Source: Aneurinibacillus sp. (GTDB lineage Bacteria; Bacillota; UBA5301; DYFA01). From it: a DNA stretch of 64,000 nt. Below, in pieces: positions 15,412-24,115 of this stretch. The notes below the pieces were generated by a model, which saw only the letters and a program-made list of their open reading frames with translations, was not told the DNA's origin and searched no databases. Numbering within the stretch: the first letter of the stretch is position 1; each line of letters starts with the position of its first letter. The position numbers and the translations under genes are program-made. Location: contig DYFA01000016.1 of the NCBI GenBank assembly GCA_020725425.1, positions 62,001 to 126,000 on the forward strand. The letters run 5' to 3'.

Positions 15412-16986
15412 ATGGATTTCCTCAGGAGCTTGTACGAACAGGCCAAGGCTTTCTGGCAGGGTCTCTCCCCCGGGCGACGGGTAGGACTTCCCCTGGTCGT
15501 GTTGGCCGTCATCGGGTTTTTGGTGTACGCCACCGCGGTACTCAACCAGCCCAAGTTCGCTCCGCTCTTCACCGGCCTGAGCCCGGCGGATGCCGGTGAG
15601 ATCACGGCCAAGCTCAAGGAGTCGGGGGTGCGCTACCGGCTGGCGGAAAAGGGAACGGCGGTGCTCGTCCCTCAGGAACAGGTTTATGAGACCCGGATCA
15701 ACCTGGCCAGCCAGGGGCTCCCCAAGGGCGGGGTCGTGGGTTTCGAGCTGTTCAACGAGACGAGACTGGGGACTACCGATTTCGAGCGGAAGCTGAAATA
15801 CAACTGGGCGCTCCAGGGAGAGCTCACCCGGACCATCCGCGAGATGAGCGAGGTGGAAGACGCCCGGGTGCACATCGTCCTGCCGGAGCGGTCCCTGTTC
15901 GTGTCGGAGGACCGGGAGCCGACCGCCTCGGTCCTCCTCAAGCTGCGGCCCGGCCGCCGCCTCAGCGAGGGGCAGATCTACGGCATCGCCAACCTGCTCG
16001 CCGGAAGCGTGGAGGGGCTCAAGCCGGAGAACGTCACGATCCTCGACTCCACCGGCAACATCCTTTCTGACGCCCTGGCCGCCGGCCCGGTGGGGGCGGG
16101 GATCTCGGGGCGCGGAATCATGGCCCAGCTCCAGTTGAAACGCGAGGTCGAAAAAGAGCTACAGCGTGAACTCCAGACCATGCTGGAGCCGCTGTTCGGC
16201 TTCGGAAAGGTCGTCGCCCGGGTCAACGCGGAGCTGAACTTCGATTATAAGGAACAGAACAGCGAGAACTTCACGCCGGTCAACACCGAGACGGGCACCG
16301 GCATCATCCGCAGCCGCGCTGTCCGCTCGGAGAGCTATCAGAGTAGCGGAGGCGCCGGTGGAGTGCCGGGGGTGAGCGGGAACATCCCCGGCTACCAGGC
16401 AGTGGAGAACGGCGGGTCCTCCCAGTACGAGAAGACCGATACGACCGAAAACTACGAGCTCAACCGGGTTCAGGAGAAGTTGATCGTGGCGCCCGGGCAG
16501 GTCAAGCGGTTATCGGTAGCGGTGTGGGTGGATGGCAAGTTGAGCCAGGCGCAGCTCGCCAGCGTCCGCCAGGCTGTGGCTGGGGCCGTCGGCTTCAACG
16601 AGCAGCGGGGAGACCAGTTGTTCATCGACTCCATGAAGTTTGAAAGCCAGGACCTCAAGGGGGAGGCACCCGCCGAGAAGCCGGCCGGGCGCACCAACCT
16701 GGTCTGGGCGGCGGTGGCGGCGGCCGTGGTCCTGGGCGTGGGGGTGGCCGCAGTGACGAGACGGCGCAAGGTGGCCCAGCAGGTGGCCGAGGAGCGGAAG
16801 GGGCGGGCGCTGGACGTGCTCATCGCAGAGAAGCAGGCCGAGGTGCAGCCGCTCGCGGTCGAGGCGCTGTCAGCCGAGGACCAGGAGCGGCTGAACAAGG
16901 AGAAGCAGGTGCGCAAGCTCGCCGACGAGAAGCCGGAGGAGTTCGCCGGACTGCTGAAAACGTGGCTGACCGAAGACGAGAGGTGA
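15412..16986 (+). CDS. fliF: Flagellar MS-ring protein FliF
   Basis: 524 residues. FliF forms the membrane/supramembrane ring on which the rotor and export gate assemble. It has an N-terminal membrane helix (about residues 26-44, LPLVVLAVIGFLVYATAVL), YscJ/FliF ring-building motifs, a Gly/Ser-rich periplasmic loop (SSGGAGGVPGVSG), a C-terminal membrane helix (LVWAAVAAAVVLGVGVAAV) and a cytoplasmic FliG-binding tail ending DEKPEEFAGLLKTWLTED. ATG 15412 has GGGGGGCGG upstream. It is complete and colinear with the family. Confidence 0.97.
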   Translation: MDFLRSLYEQAKAFWQGLSPGRRVGLPLVVLAVIGFLVYATAVLNQPKFAPLFTGLSPADAGEITAKLKESGVRYRLAEKGTAVLVPQEQVYETRINLASQGLPKGGVVGFELFNETRLGTTDFERKLKYNWALQGELTRTIREMSEVEDARVHIVLPERSLFVSEDREPTASVLLKLRPGRRLSEGQIYGIANLLAGSVEGLKPENVTILDSTGNILSDALAAGPVGAGISGRGIMAQLQLKREVEKELQRELQTMLEPLFGFGKVVARVNAELNFDYKEQNSENFTPVNTETGTGIIRSRAVRSESYQSSGGAGGVPGVSGNIPGYQAVENGGSSQYEKTDTTENYELNRVQEKLIVAPGQVKRLSVAVWVDGKLSQAQLASVRQAVAGAVGFNEQRGDQLFIDSMKFESQDLKGEAPAEKPAGRTNLVWAAVAAAVVLGVGVAAVTRRRKVAQQVAEERKGRALDVLIAEKQAEVQPLAVEALSAEDQERLNKEKQVRKLADEKPEEFAGLLKTWLTEDER

Positions 16987-16993
16987 CACCCGA

Positions 16994-18010
16994 GTGGCTG
17001 GCGGGCGCAGCAAGGAGTTGACCGGAAAGCAGAAGGCCGCCATCCTGTTGATCTCGCTGGGGCCGGAGCTCTCGGCGAAGGTCTTCAAGCACCTGCGCGA
17101 GGAGGAGATCGAGGACCTGACCCTTGAGATCGCCAACCTGCGCAAGGTGGAGCCGGAACTGAAGGAGCGGGTGGTCGAGGAGTTCCGGGAGCTCTTCATG
17201 GCCCAGGAGTACATCGCCCAGGGCGGTATCGAGTACGCCCGGGAGATTCTCGACCGGGCGCTGGGGCCCCATCGGGCGGGGGACATCATCGCCCGCCTCA
17301 CCGCCTCGCTGCAGATCCGGCCCTTCGACTTCGCCCGGCGCACCGACCCGGCACAACTGTTGAACTTCATCCAGAACGAACACCCGCAGACGATCGCCCT
17401 GATCATGGCGTACCTCACTCCCGACCAGGCCGGGACGATCCTCTCTGCGCTCCCTCCGGCCAAACAGGTGGACGTGACCCGGCGGCTGGCGACCATGGAC
17501 CGCACGCCACCGGAGGTGTTGAGCGAAGTGGAGAGTCTGCTCGAGCGGAAGATCTCCTCCCTGATGGCCTCGGAGTTCACTTCGGCCGGCGGGATAGAGG
17601 CGACCGTCGAGGTCCTCAACCGGGCCGACCGGGCTACCGAAAAGACGATCCTCGAGGCGCTGACCGAGCAGGACCCGGAGTTGGCCGAGGAGATCAAGCG
17701 GCGGATGTTCGTCTTCGAGGATCTCACCCTGCTCGACGACCGGTCGATCCAGCAGGTGCTGCGGGAAGTCGAGAGCAAGGACCTGGCACTGGCACTCAAG
17801 ACCTGCAGCGAAGAAGTGGCGAACCGGATCTTCAAGAACATGTCCAAGCGCGCCGCCGAGATGCTGCGGGAGGACATCAAGTTCATGGGACCGGTGCGGC
17901 TGCGTGACGTCGAGGACGCCCAGCAACGGATCGTGAACGTGGTCCGGAAGCTGGAGGAGGCGGGCGAGATCGTCGTCGCCCGGGGCGGAGGAGATGAGAT
18001 CGTTGTCTAG
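16994..18010 (+). CDS. fliG: Flagellar motor switch protein FliG
   Basis: 338 residues, canonical length. FliG couples stator ion flow to rotor torque and switching. Three armadillo-like domains are present: N-terminal FliF-binding (KQKAAILLISLG), middle (EHPQTIALIMAYL, the EHPQ motif that binds FliM), and C-terminal torque helix EDLTLLDDRSIQQVLREVESKDLALALK with the conserved charged residues. GTG 16994 follows GGTGACACCCGAG. The 3' end overlaps the start of fliH by a few bases. Confidence 0.97.
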   Translation: MAGGRSKELTGKQKAAILLISLGPELSAKVFKHLREEEIEDLTLEIANLRKVEPELKERVVEEFRELFMAQEYIAQGGIEYAREILDRALGPHRAGDIIARLTASLQIRPFDFARRTDPAQLLNFIQNEHPQTIALIMAYLTPDQAGTILSALPPAKQVDVTRRLATMDRTPPEVLSEVESLLERKISSLMASEFTSAGGIEATVEVLNRADRATEKTILEALTEQDPELAEEIKRRMFVFEDLTLLDDRSIQQVLREVESKDLALALKTCSEEVANRIFKNMSKRAAEMLREDIKFMGPVRLRDVEDAQQRIVNVVRKLEEAGEIVVARGGGDEIVV

Positions 18011-18845
18011 CAAGGTCATAAAGGCAGCCAACCTGGTTCTAGGCGCCACCCCCGTCACCATCGCCACTTCCTGGTCCATCGCCGGGTGGGAGGAAGGGAC
18101 CCCCGCCAGTGAACTGGCGAGAGAGGAAGAGGAGCGGTGGGCTGCCTCAGGTGAAAGCGAACCGGCGGGCCTCGCGGTGGAAAGGGAGTCAGAGGAGATG
18201 GACCCGGAAGTCCAGGCTCGGGTGGCGTTGGCCCGCGAGCGGGCCAACGCCATTGTGACCGAGGCGGAGGCAGAGGCGGAGCGGCTTCTGGACGAGGCCC
18301 GAACCCGGGCGGCGCGGCTTTTGGAAGAGGCGCGGCACGAAGGGTACCAGGCCGGTTTCCGCGAAGGCGAAGAGCGCGGCCTGGCCGAAGGGCGGGCGAA
18401 AGCGGAGGCGGAGATGGAGGCCGCAGTCAAGCAGGCCATGAAGGTCCTGACCGCTGCGGTGCACGAAAAAGCCCGTCTCGTCGCCTCTAGCCGGGAGGAT
18501 GTATTAAAGATTGTTCGCCGGGTTGCCGAAAAGATAATCAGGGCCGAGGTGCGCCTCGATCCGGCGGTGGTGGAGCGGGCCATCGACGCCTCGCTCCGCC
18601 TGGTCACCGAGCGGAGTCAGGTCCTGGTCCGGGTCAGCCCGGAAGACCTGGCCCGGGCCCGCGAGGGGGTCCCTCACTTCCTGAAGTACTTCACCCCTTC
18701 GGCGGTGGTGGAGGTGTGCGCGGACCCGCGCCTCACGCCGGGCGGCTGCCTGATCGAGACGAACGGGGGCAACATCGACGCCCAGTTGGAGACGCAACTG
18801 GAGGAGGCTCTGGGGAAGCTGGAGGAGAGGCTGTATGGCGGTTGA
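18003..18845 (+). CDS. fliH: Flagellar export ATPase regulator FliH
   Basis: 280 residues from TTG 18003. FliH binds and restrains the FliI ATPase and ties it to the C-ring. It begins SSKVIKAANLVLGA, typical of Bacillota FliH, followed by a long Ala/Glu/Arg coiled coil (about residues 55-140) containing GxxxG-like spacing (GYQAGFREGEERG) and a conserved C-terminal V-ATPase-E-like domain. TTG 18003 is 9 bases after GGAGGAG; the in-frame ATG 17994 directly abuts that SD and is less likely. Codons TTA and ATA, rare here, occur at about 18504-18537, where a possible internal promoter lies. Confidence 0.92.
   Translation: MSSKVIKAANLVLGATPVTIATSWSIAGWEEGTPASELAREEEERWAASGESEPAGLAVERESEEMDPEVQARVALARERANAIVTEAEAEAERLLDEARTRAARLLEEARHEGYQAGFREGEERGLAEGRAKAEAEMEAAVKQAMKVLTAAVHEKARLVASSREDVLKIVRRVAEKIIRAEVRLDPAVVERAIDASLRLVTERSQVLVRVSPEDLARAREGVPHFLKYFTPSAVVEVCADPRLTPGGCLIETNGGNIDAQLETQLEEALGKLEERLYGG
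18505..18538 (+). promoter_or_regulatory. Candidate internal sigma-28/sigma-A promoter inside fliH
   Basis: TAAA (18505-18508), 16 bases, then GCCGAAAA (18525-18532) resembles the sigma-D motif (six of eight in the -10). An overlapping sigma-A-like pair TTGTTC (18511-18516) and GATAAT (18533-18538) has 16-base spacing. The segment is unusually AT-rich for this genome. This is a motif match only. Confidence 0.3.
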
Positions 18846-20241
18846 GCCGCTCTCCGGCGCGGGCGGGGCGGAGAAGGCGGAGGAACAGTACGAGGCCATC
18901 CTGGGCAGCCGGTTGCGGGCGGGCCTGGAGGCCCTCGACGACTTTGAACCGGTGCGCCTCCTGGGTAAGGTCTCCCAGGTGATCGGCCTGACGGTGGAAT
19001 CTGTGGGTCCAGCGGTGCATCTAGGAGAGCTCTGTTACCTCCACCCGCGGGAGGGCCCGCCGATCCGGGCGGAGGTCGTGGGTTTCCGCGACTCCAGGGT
19101 GCTCTTGATGCCGCTGGGTGAGATGGACGGCCTGGGTCCCGGGGCTGAAGTCCGGACGTCCAGCGCTGTACTGCAGGTCGAGGTGGGCGACGGACTATGC
19201 GGGCGGGTGCTGGACGGGCTGGGGCGGCCGATCGACGGCCGGGGTCCAGTGGCGACGGGACGGTACTACCCAGTCCATGCTCAACCCCCCAACCCCCTGC
19301 AGCGGCAGCGGATCTCCCGGCCGCTGGAGGTCGGCGTCAAGGCGATCGACGCCCTGCTCACGTGCGGGCGGGGCCAGCGTGTGGGCATCTTCTCCGGCTC
19401 CGGCGTCGGCAAGTCGACTCTCCTCGGCATGATCGCCCGGAACACGGCAGCGGACGTGAACGTGATCGCCCTGATCGGGGAACGGGGCCGTGAGGTGCGG
19501 GACTTTTTGGAGAAGGACCTGGGCCCGGAAGGCTTGGCGCGGTCGGTGGTGGTGGTAGCCACCTCCGATCAGCCGGCACTGGTCCGCGTCAAGGGGGCGC
19601 TCGTCGCCACCGCGGTGGCGGAGTACTTCCGCGACCAGGGGCTGGACGTGCTCTTGATGATGGACTCGGTGACCCGGTTTGCTCTGGCCCAGCGAGAGAT
19701 CGGCCTGGCGATCGGCGAGCCCCCGACGACCCGCGGCTACACCCCTTCGGTGTTCGCCCTGTTACCGAAGCTCTTGGAACGGGCGGGCACCGCCGGGAAC
19801 GGGTCCATCACCGGGCTCTACACCGTGCTGGTGGAAGGGGACGACATGAACGAACCGATCGCCGACGCCTGCCGGGCCATTCTGGACGGACACGTCGTGC
19901 TTTCCCGGGAGCTGGCGGCGGAGAACCAGTATCCGGCGATCGACGTGCTGTCCAGCGTGAGCCGGGTGATGGGAGACGTGGTGGAGCCGGAGCACCGGGC
20001 GGCGGCAGCCTGGCTGCGGGAGATCGTGGCCACGTACCGGCGGGCGCGGGATCTGATTAACATCGGAGCGTATGTGGCCGGTTCCAACCCGAAGATCGAC
20101 GAGGCGATCGCCCGGATCGAGGAGATCACCGCTTTCCTCCGCCAGGACGTCGATTTTCACCAGCCCTACGAGGCGACCGTGGCCCAGTTGCTGGCGATGG
20201 CCGGCGGACAGCCCGGGGCGGCGACGGGGGGAACGCGATAA
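18835..20241 (+). CDS. fliI: Flagellum-specific ATPase FliI
   Basis: 468 residues. This F1-beta-like ATPase energises the flagellar type III export apparatus in the cytoplasm. It has a beta-barrel N-terminal domain, Walker A SGSGVGKST (about residues 187-194), Walker B region VLLMMDSVTRFALAQREIGLAIGEPP and the family tag TRGYTPSVFALLPKLLERAG. ATG 18835 overlaps fliH by 11 bases, so the regulator and the ATPase are probably translationally coupled. Confidence 0.97.
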   Translation: MAVEPLSGAGGAEKAEEQYEAILGSRLRAGLEALDDFEPVRLLGKVSQVIGLTVESVGPAVHLGELCYLHPREGPPIRAEVVGFRDSRVLLMPLGEMDGLGPGAEVRTSSAVLQVEVGDGLCGRVLDGLGRPIDGRGPVATGRYYPVHAQPPNPLQRQRISRPLEVGVKAIDALLTCGRGQRVGIFSGSGVGKSTLLGMIARNTAADVNVIALIGERGREVRDFLEKDLGPEGLARSVVVVATSDQPALVRVKGALVATAVAEYFRDQGLDVLLMMDSVTRFALAQREIGLAIGEPPTTRGYTPSVFALLPKLLERAGTAGNGSITGLYTVLVEGDDMNEPIADACRAILDGHVVLSRELAAENQYPAIDVLSSVSRVMGDVVEPEHRAAAAWLREIVATYRRARDLINIGAYVAGSNPKIDEAIARIEEITAFLRQDVDFHQPYEATVAQLLAMAGGQPGAATGGTR

Positions 20242-20244
20242 GGC

Positions 20245-20691
20245 ATGAAGAGGTTTGTCTTCTCCCTGCAGACGGTGCTCGAACTGAAACGCCGGCGTGA
20301 GGAGGCGCTGCTGGAGGAGCTGGCCAAACGGACGCGAGCGGCGGCTGCGGCGGAGGAGAGACTCAAGGAGTTGCGGGCAGAGCGCCGCCGGGCCCAGGGG
20401 GAGCTCCGTCAGTTGCTGCGGGGGCGGCTCGAGGTGGAGCGGGTGCGCTCCGCTCAGGACTACCTGGCTGGTTTGGACGAGAGGATTGAGCGCCAGCGAG
20501 TGGAGGTCCGCCGGCGGAACGAGGAGGTCAAAGCCTGCCGCCAGCAGGTGGTGGCCGCCTCCCAGGAGCGCAAGGCGTTCGAAAAGTTGCGGGAGCGACA
20601 GTGGGAGGCCTACCAGAAGGAATACCAACGCCAGGAGCAGGTGTTCCTGGACGAGATCGCCACCCAGGAGTACGCCCGGCAGGAGAGGTAG
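20245..20691 (+). CDS. fliJ: Flagellar export chaperone FliJ
   Basis: 148 residues, almost entirely charged alpha-helix/coiled coil, matching FliJ length. It starts KRFVFSLQTVLELKRRREEALLEEL, the typical FliJ opening (F-F-L-x-V-L-x-L). FliJ sits in the centre of the FliI hexamer and engages FlhA. It starts 3 bases after fliI; sequence conservation in this family is low, so position and composition carry much of the call. Confidence 0.9.
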   Translation: MKRFVFSLQTVLELKRRREEALLEELAKRTRAAAAAEERLKELRAERRRAQGELRQLLRGRLEVERVRSAQDYLAGLDERIERQRVEVRRRNEEVKACRQQVVAASQERKAFEKLRERQWEAYQKEYQRQEQVFLDEIATQEYARQER

Positions 20692-20703
20692 GGAGGCGCC
20701 GAG

Positions 20704-21249
20704 GTGCGGTGGGTCGCAATCGGGTTGGTAGCTCTGGTGATCGCCGGCGTGATGGCGGTGGCGATATTGGACCACTTCGGGTTCCTTGACACCAGCAGCC
20801 TGGTGATGAGCGGGTTGAAGCGGATCAAGGTGTTTGCGCCGTACGTTCGCACGTATGAGCTGGGGTTGAGCAGAAGCCAGGCGCTGGCCCGGGAACGCAC
20901 GAAGCTCGAGGATGCCCGGCAAGCCCTGGAGCTGCGGGCCAAGGAGATCGCCAAAGAGGCCGCCGATCTGGAGGAGCGCCGGCGGAGAAGCCAGGAGGAG
21001 TTGGCGCAGCTCGAAGCCAGGCGTGACGAGCTGCTCAAGGCAGTAAAAGGAGCGGAGCAGCTGGACCGGGTGGCCAGGCTGTGCGGAGCGATGCCGACTG
21101 CGGGGGCCGTGCGGCTCCTGGGAGAGCTGGAGGACGCCGCCATCGCTCAGGTCCTGGCGAGGCTTCCGGACAAACAGGCCGGAGCGATCCTGAACGGCTT
21201 CGAGGCGAAGCGGGCGGCGCGGGTCCTCGCCTTGATGGTGCGGCCGTAG
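20704..21249 (+). CDS. YlxF/MotE-like membrane-anchored coiled-coil protein
   Basis: 181 residues. One N-terminal membrane helix (about residues 4-22, VAIGLVALVIAGVMAVAIL) is followed by a coiled coil (about residues 65-110) and a C-terminal MgtE-N-like domain (GAMPTAGAVRLLGELEDAAIAQVLARLPDKQAGAIL). This architecture matches YlxF of B. subtilis and MotE of alphaproteobacteria, proteins placed between fliJ and fliK. MotE helps stator function in rhizobia; the role in Bacillota is unclear. GTG 20704 follows GGGAGGCG. Confidence 0.8.
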   Translation: MRWVAIGLVALVIAGVMAVAILDHFGFLDTSSLVMSGLKRIKVFAPYVRTYELGLSRSQALARERTKLEDARQALELRAKEIAKEAADLEERRRRSQEELAQLEARRDELLKAVKGAEQLDRVARLCGAMPTAGAVRLLGELEDAAIAQVLARLPDKQAGAILNGFEAKRAARVLALMVRP

Positions 21250-21319
21250 GGAGGCCTCGAAGGCCCCGGGCCCTGAGCAGCAAGTGTTGCGAGCCTTGAG
21301 GGAAAGGAGGTGAGAGAAG

Positions 21320-23116
21320 GTGATGGGATGCGAGGGTGCCCCCGACGCGGCTCGGGGCCTATTCGGCCTGTTGACGGTCGGGCGGGCGCTGGGAGAGGGC
21401 ACTGGAACACCCAAGGCCCAGTCCACCGAGGGGTCTAACCTGTTTGCCGACCTGTTGGCGGCGGCCTGCGCCGCCTTGGGGGGCCCAGGGCTGACGGAGA
21501 CTGGGGCGGCGGACGCTCCGGCACCGGCCGAGGGCGAGGGAACGGTGAAACCGGCGGGGGACGAAACCGCCGCAGCACCGGCGGCTGGTGGAGAAAGGCT
21601 GGAGCCGACGGTTGCGGGTGGAGCCGCGACCGACCAGGAAGGGCCGGCCCCGGGCGCGGGGGCCCCGAGCGCGGCCGAGGGATCGGCGGATGGTCCGACG
21701 GCGGCTGTGTCCACCCGGAGCGAGGCCTGGCTGTCCCCGGCGGCAGCGGGCGACCCGGCCAATGTCACGGCGCGCGTCGAGGAGTCGGTGGCTGAACCCG
21801 CGGTGCCCCGACCGGTGACGGCCGCGCCAGAGAAGCAGCAAGCTTCTCACACCGGGCAGGCGGAGCAATGCCTGCAGATCTGCCCTGTCGAGCGCTTCCT
21901 GGAGGAAGGCGCCGGGGCGAGGGTGGCAGACGGACAGCCTCTGCAGACCGCGGGGCAGTCGGAGAAGGCCCCCACCCAAGGCGGTCCGGATGAACAGGGA
22001 CAAGCCAGCGGAGCGCTGCCAGGCGAGGGAGCCCGGCTGGTCGAAAGCCGCTCGGGTACGGTGTGGGTGGCCGGAGTGAAGACCGCGCCCCCCTCCCCGG
22101 AACGATTCACGCCGCCCGCGGAGGGCTCCTCCGGGATGCCGGGGGAGACCGCCCGAGAGAAGGGCGAGCCCAGGCCGGCTGAAAGCGGGGCTTCACCGGC
22201 CGACGACGGGGCAGATCGCCGGCTCAGCGCCCCGCCTAGCGAGAGTCGCGCCGCCGCGGCGAACCCCGGGAAGCCGGCGGGAGTCGATGCTCACCGACCG
22301 CCGGAGGGTGACCAGCGGACGGAACGGGTGCCGGTAAGCACCGCGCCAGAGGGCTCCAGGACGGCCAGCGAGGAACAGCGCCCGGCAAAGCCGACGGTAG
22401 CGGTCGAGCACCCTGGACAAGGAAGGCCTGCGAAGGTCGAAGGCGGCGCCACCCGGGAGGCGGCCGGCGTGGAAGCCAGGCCGGCTTCGGCAGGGACGAG
22501 GGCCGCACCGCCACAGGAAGAACCGGCCAGCGCCGATCGGCCGGGCATGCGTCCGAAGCAGACGGCCGGGCCGGCCATAGCAGACTGGAACGAGCAAGGC
22601 TGGCGGACCGAGAAGAGTGCGTCACCCGGCTCCGCCAAAGCCGAGCCGCTCCGCCCCTACAGCCGGGCAGAGCTGCGGGACCTTCCCCAGTTCGTCCGGC
22701 GGGCGGAACTAGTGGCCCGCAGCGGAGCGCCGACCGAGATGCGGGTACAGCTTGTACCGGAGAGCCTGGGCCGGCTGTCGGTGCGGGTCAGCGTGGCTGA
22801 GGGCGGGGTGACGGCCCGGCTGGTGGTGGAGAATCCGGAGGTCAAGGCGCTGGTGGAGGAGCGACTTCCCGAACTAGAGCGGGCCTTACGGGACCAGGGA
22901 TTCCGGCTTGCCGGCCTGAGCGTGGGCTGCGAGGACGCTGGAGCCGGCCAGGGAGGCTTTCTCCGGGAGGAAGTCCGGGAACCGCTCGGGTGGGGCCTGT
23001 CCCGCAGCGCCGCCCGGCACCAGTACGAGGAGACCCCGGCCGTCCCCGTGGAGCCGGCGATCCCGGCGTCGCACCTGTGGGCGGGGAGCGGGGGACTCCT
23101 GGACGCGCTGATGTAA
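21320..23116 (+). CDS. fliK: Flagellar hook-length control protein FliK
   Basis: 598 residues. FliK measures hook length and triggers the export substrate switch through FlhB. The first roughly 440 residues are low-complexity (Ala, Gly, Glu, Pro) with little conservation, as is usual; the C-terminal Flg_hook domain (about residues 450-545) contains RVQLVPESLGRLSVRV and LVEERLPELERALRDQGF. GTG 21320 and ATG 21323 both fit the perfect AAAGGAGGTGA SD at 21303-21313. It precedes the hook cap gene flgD, as expected. Confidence 0.9.
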   Translation: MMGCEGAPDAARGLFGLLTVGRALGEGTGTPKAQSTEGSNLFADLLAAACAALGGPGLTETGAADAPAPAEGEGTVKPAGDETAAAPAAGGERLEPTVAGGAATDQEGPAPGAGAPSAAEGSADGPTAAVSTRSEAWLSPAAAGDPANVTARVEESVAEPAVPRPVTAAPEKQQASHTGQAEQCLQICPVERFLEEGAGARVADGQPLQTAGQSEKAPTQGGPDEQGQASGALPGEGARLVESRSGTVWVAGVKTAPPSPERFTPPAEGSSGMPGETAREKGEPRPAESGASPADDGADRRLSAPPSESRAAAANPGKPAGVDAHRPPEGDQRTERVPVSTAPEGSRTASEEQRPAKPTVAVEHPGQGRPAKVEGGATREAAGVEARPASAGTRAAPPQEEPASADRPGMRPKQTAGPAIADWNEQGWRTEKSASPGSAKAEPLRPYSRAELRDLPQFVRRAELVARSGAPTEMRVQLVPESLGRLSVRVSVAEGGVTARLVVENPEVKALVEERLPELERALRDQGFRLAGLSVGCEDAGAGQGGFLREEVREPLGWGLSRSAARHQYEETPAVPVEPAIPASHLWAGSGGLLDALM

Positions 23117-23139
23117 CGGAGTGAGAGGGGGTGAGAAGC

Positions 23140-23583
23140 GTGGAAGCCCAAGGCGTGACCCATTTCGGTTGGGAGGAGTGGCAATCCACGTCGTCGGCGG
23201 TGAAGTCGAAGGAACTCGGGAAGGACGCCTTCCTGAGACTCCTGACGACCCAATTGAAGAACCAGGACCCCATGTCGCCCTTGGGAAACACGGAGTTCAT
23301 CGCCCAGATGGCGCAGTTCTCAAGCCTCGAACAGCTGACCAACCTGGCCCGGATCGCGGAAGAGATCGGCAAGAACCAGCAACGGGCAGCTCTGGTTAGC
23401 GAGGCTACGGCGCTCATCGGGCGCACGGTGACCATCGAGATGCCGGATACGACAGCCGAGGAAGAGGGGGCTACGCTCAAGATCACCGGCACAGTCGCTG
23501 CGGTCCGGCTGCTCGACGGTTGGCCAAAGCTCGTGATCAACGAGGAGACCTACGACCCGGCTTATGTCGCCGAGGTGGCCTGA
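23140..23583 (+). CDS. flgD: Flagellar hook capping (scaffold) protein FlgD
   Basis: 147 residues, a short Bacillota-type FlgD. It caps the growing hook so that FlgE can polymerise. The conserved block LGKDAFLRLLTTQLKNQDPMSP, then NTEFIAQMAQFSSLEQLTNL, is unambiguous, followed by a small C-terminal beta region (ALIGRTVTI). GTG 23140 is spaced 5 bases from GAGAGGGGGTGA; GTG 23131 lies inside that SD and would only add three residues. Confidence 0.95.
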   Translation: MEAQGVTHFGWEEWQSTSSAVKSKELGKDAFLRLLTTQLKNQDPMSPLGNTEFIAQMAQFSSLEQLTNLARIAEEIGKNQQRAALVSEATALIGRTVTIEMPDTTAEEEGATLKITGTVAAVRLLDGWPKLVINEETYDPAYVAEVA

Positions 23584-23622
23584 ACGGCTGATCCGTCAGG
23601 CACTCAAGGCAGGTGAACGAGT

Positions 23623-24015
23623 ATGGTGGACAAGGTCAGTCTCCAGGGGATTCTTCCGCCAGCGGGTACAACCCCGGCACCGGCTCCGCCGGCCGAGCGT
23701 CCCACTCCAGCGAAGGGGAGGTCGTCCTTCGAGGCCGTCTTCGCCGAGGAACTGGCGCGCGGTGGACTCAAGTTCTCCGCCCACGCTGAAAAACGGCTGG
23801 CCTCCCGAGCGATTCCGTTTTCGCCGGAGGAGATGGCTAACCTCGCCAGCGCGGTGGACCGGGCGGCAGCCAAGGGGGCCCGGGAGACGCTGGTGCTCGT
23901 GGGGAACACGGCGTTCCTGGTGAGCGTCCGGAACCGCATCGTGATTACCGCCATCGACGGGGAGAGCCTCAAGGAGAACGTTTTCACGAACATCGACAGC
24001 GCGGTGATTGCTTAG
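23623..24015 (+). CDS. Conserved flagellar operon protein (TIGR02530-like), unknown function
   Basis: 130 residues. A Pro/Ala-rich N-terminus leads to a conserved domain with FSAHAEKRLASRAIPFSPEE, then VLVGNTAFLVSVRNRIVITAI and a Glu/Asn-rich end. The SAHAxxRLxxR motif is the hallmark of a small family encoded between flgD and flgE in many Bacillota. No activity is known to me. ATG 23623 follows GGCAGGTGAACGAG. Its fixed place in hook operons suggests a chaperone or assembly role, which is inference. Confidence 0.8.
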   Translation: MVDKVSLQGILPPAGTTPAPAPPAERPTPAKGRSSFEAVFAEELARGGLKFSAHAEKRLASRAIPFSPEEMANLASAVDRAAAKGARETLVLVGNTAFLVSVRNRIVITAIDGESLKENVFTNIDSAVIA

Positions 24016-24076
24016 GGCTGGACCGCGAGGAAGCCCGGCGCGGCTGAACGACGGAGGCCGCGATCACCGCCCGAAG

Positions 24077-24096
24077 GGCCCGCTGGTCGGCGGGCC
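24077..24096 (+). repeat. GC hairpin upstream of flgE
   Basis: GGCCCGC (24077-24083) pairs perfectly with GCGGGCC (24090-24096) around a 6-base loop. It lies in the 100-base gap before flgE and ends just before the SD (AAAGGGAGGG), 20 bases before the start codon. It has no T tract, so it is more likely an mRNA-processing or stability element than a terminator. Confidence 0.5.
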
Positions 24097-24115
24097 GAAA
24101 GGGAGGGTTGAAACT

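Noticed and set aside
19762-21768. Long minus-strand open frame opposite fliI-fliJ-fliK
   Set aside because: Crosses several clear + strand genes; no motif.
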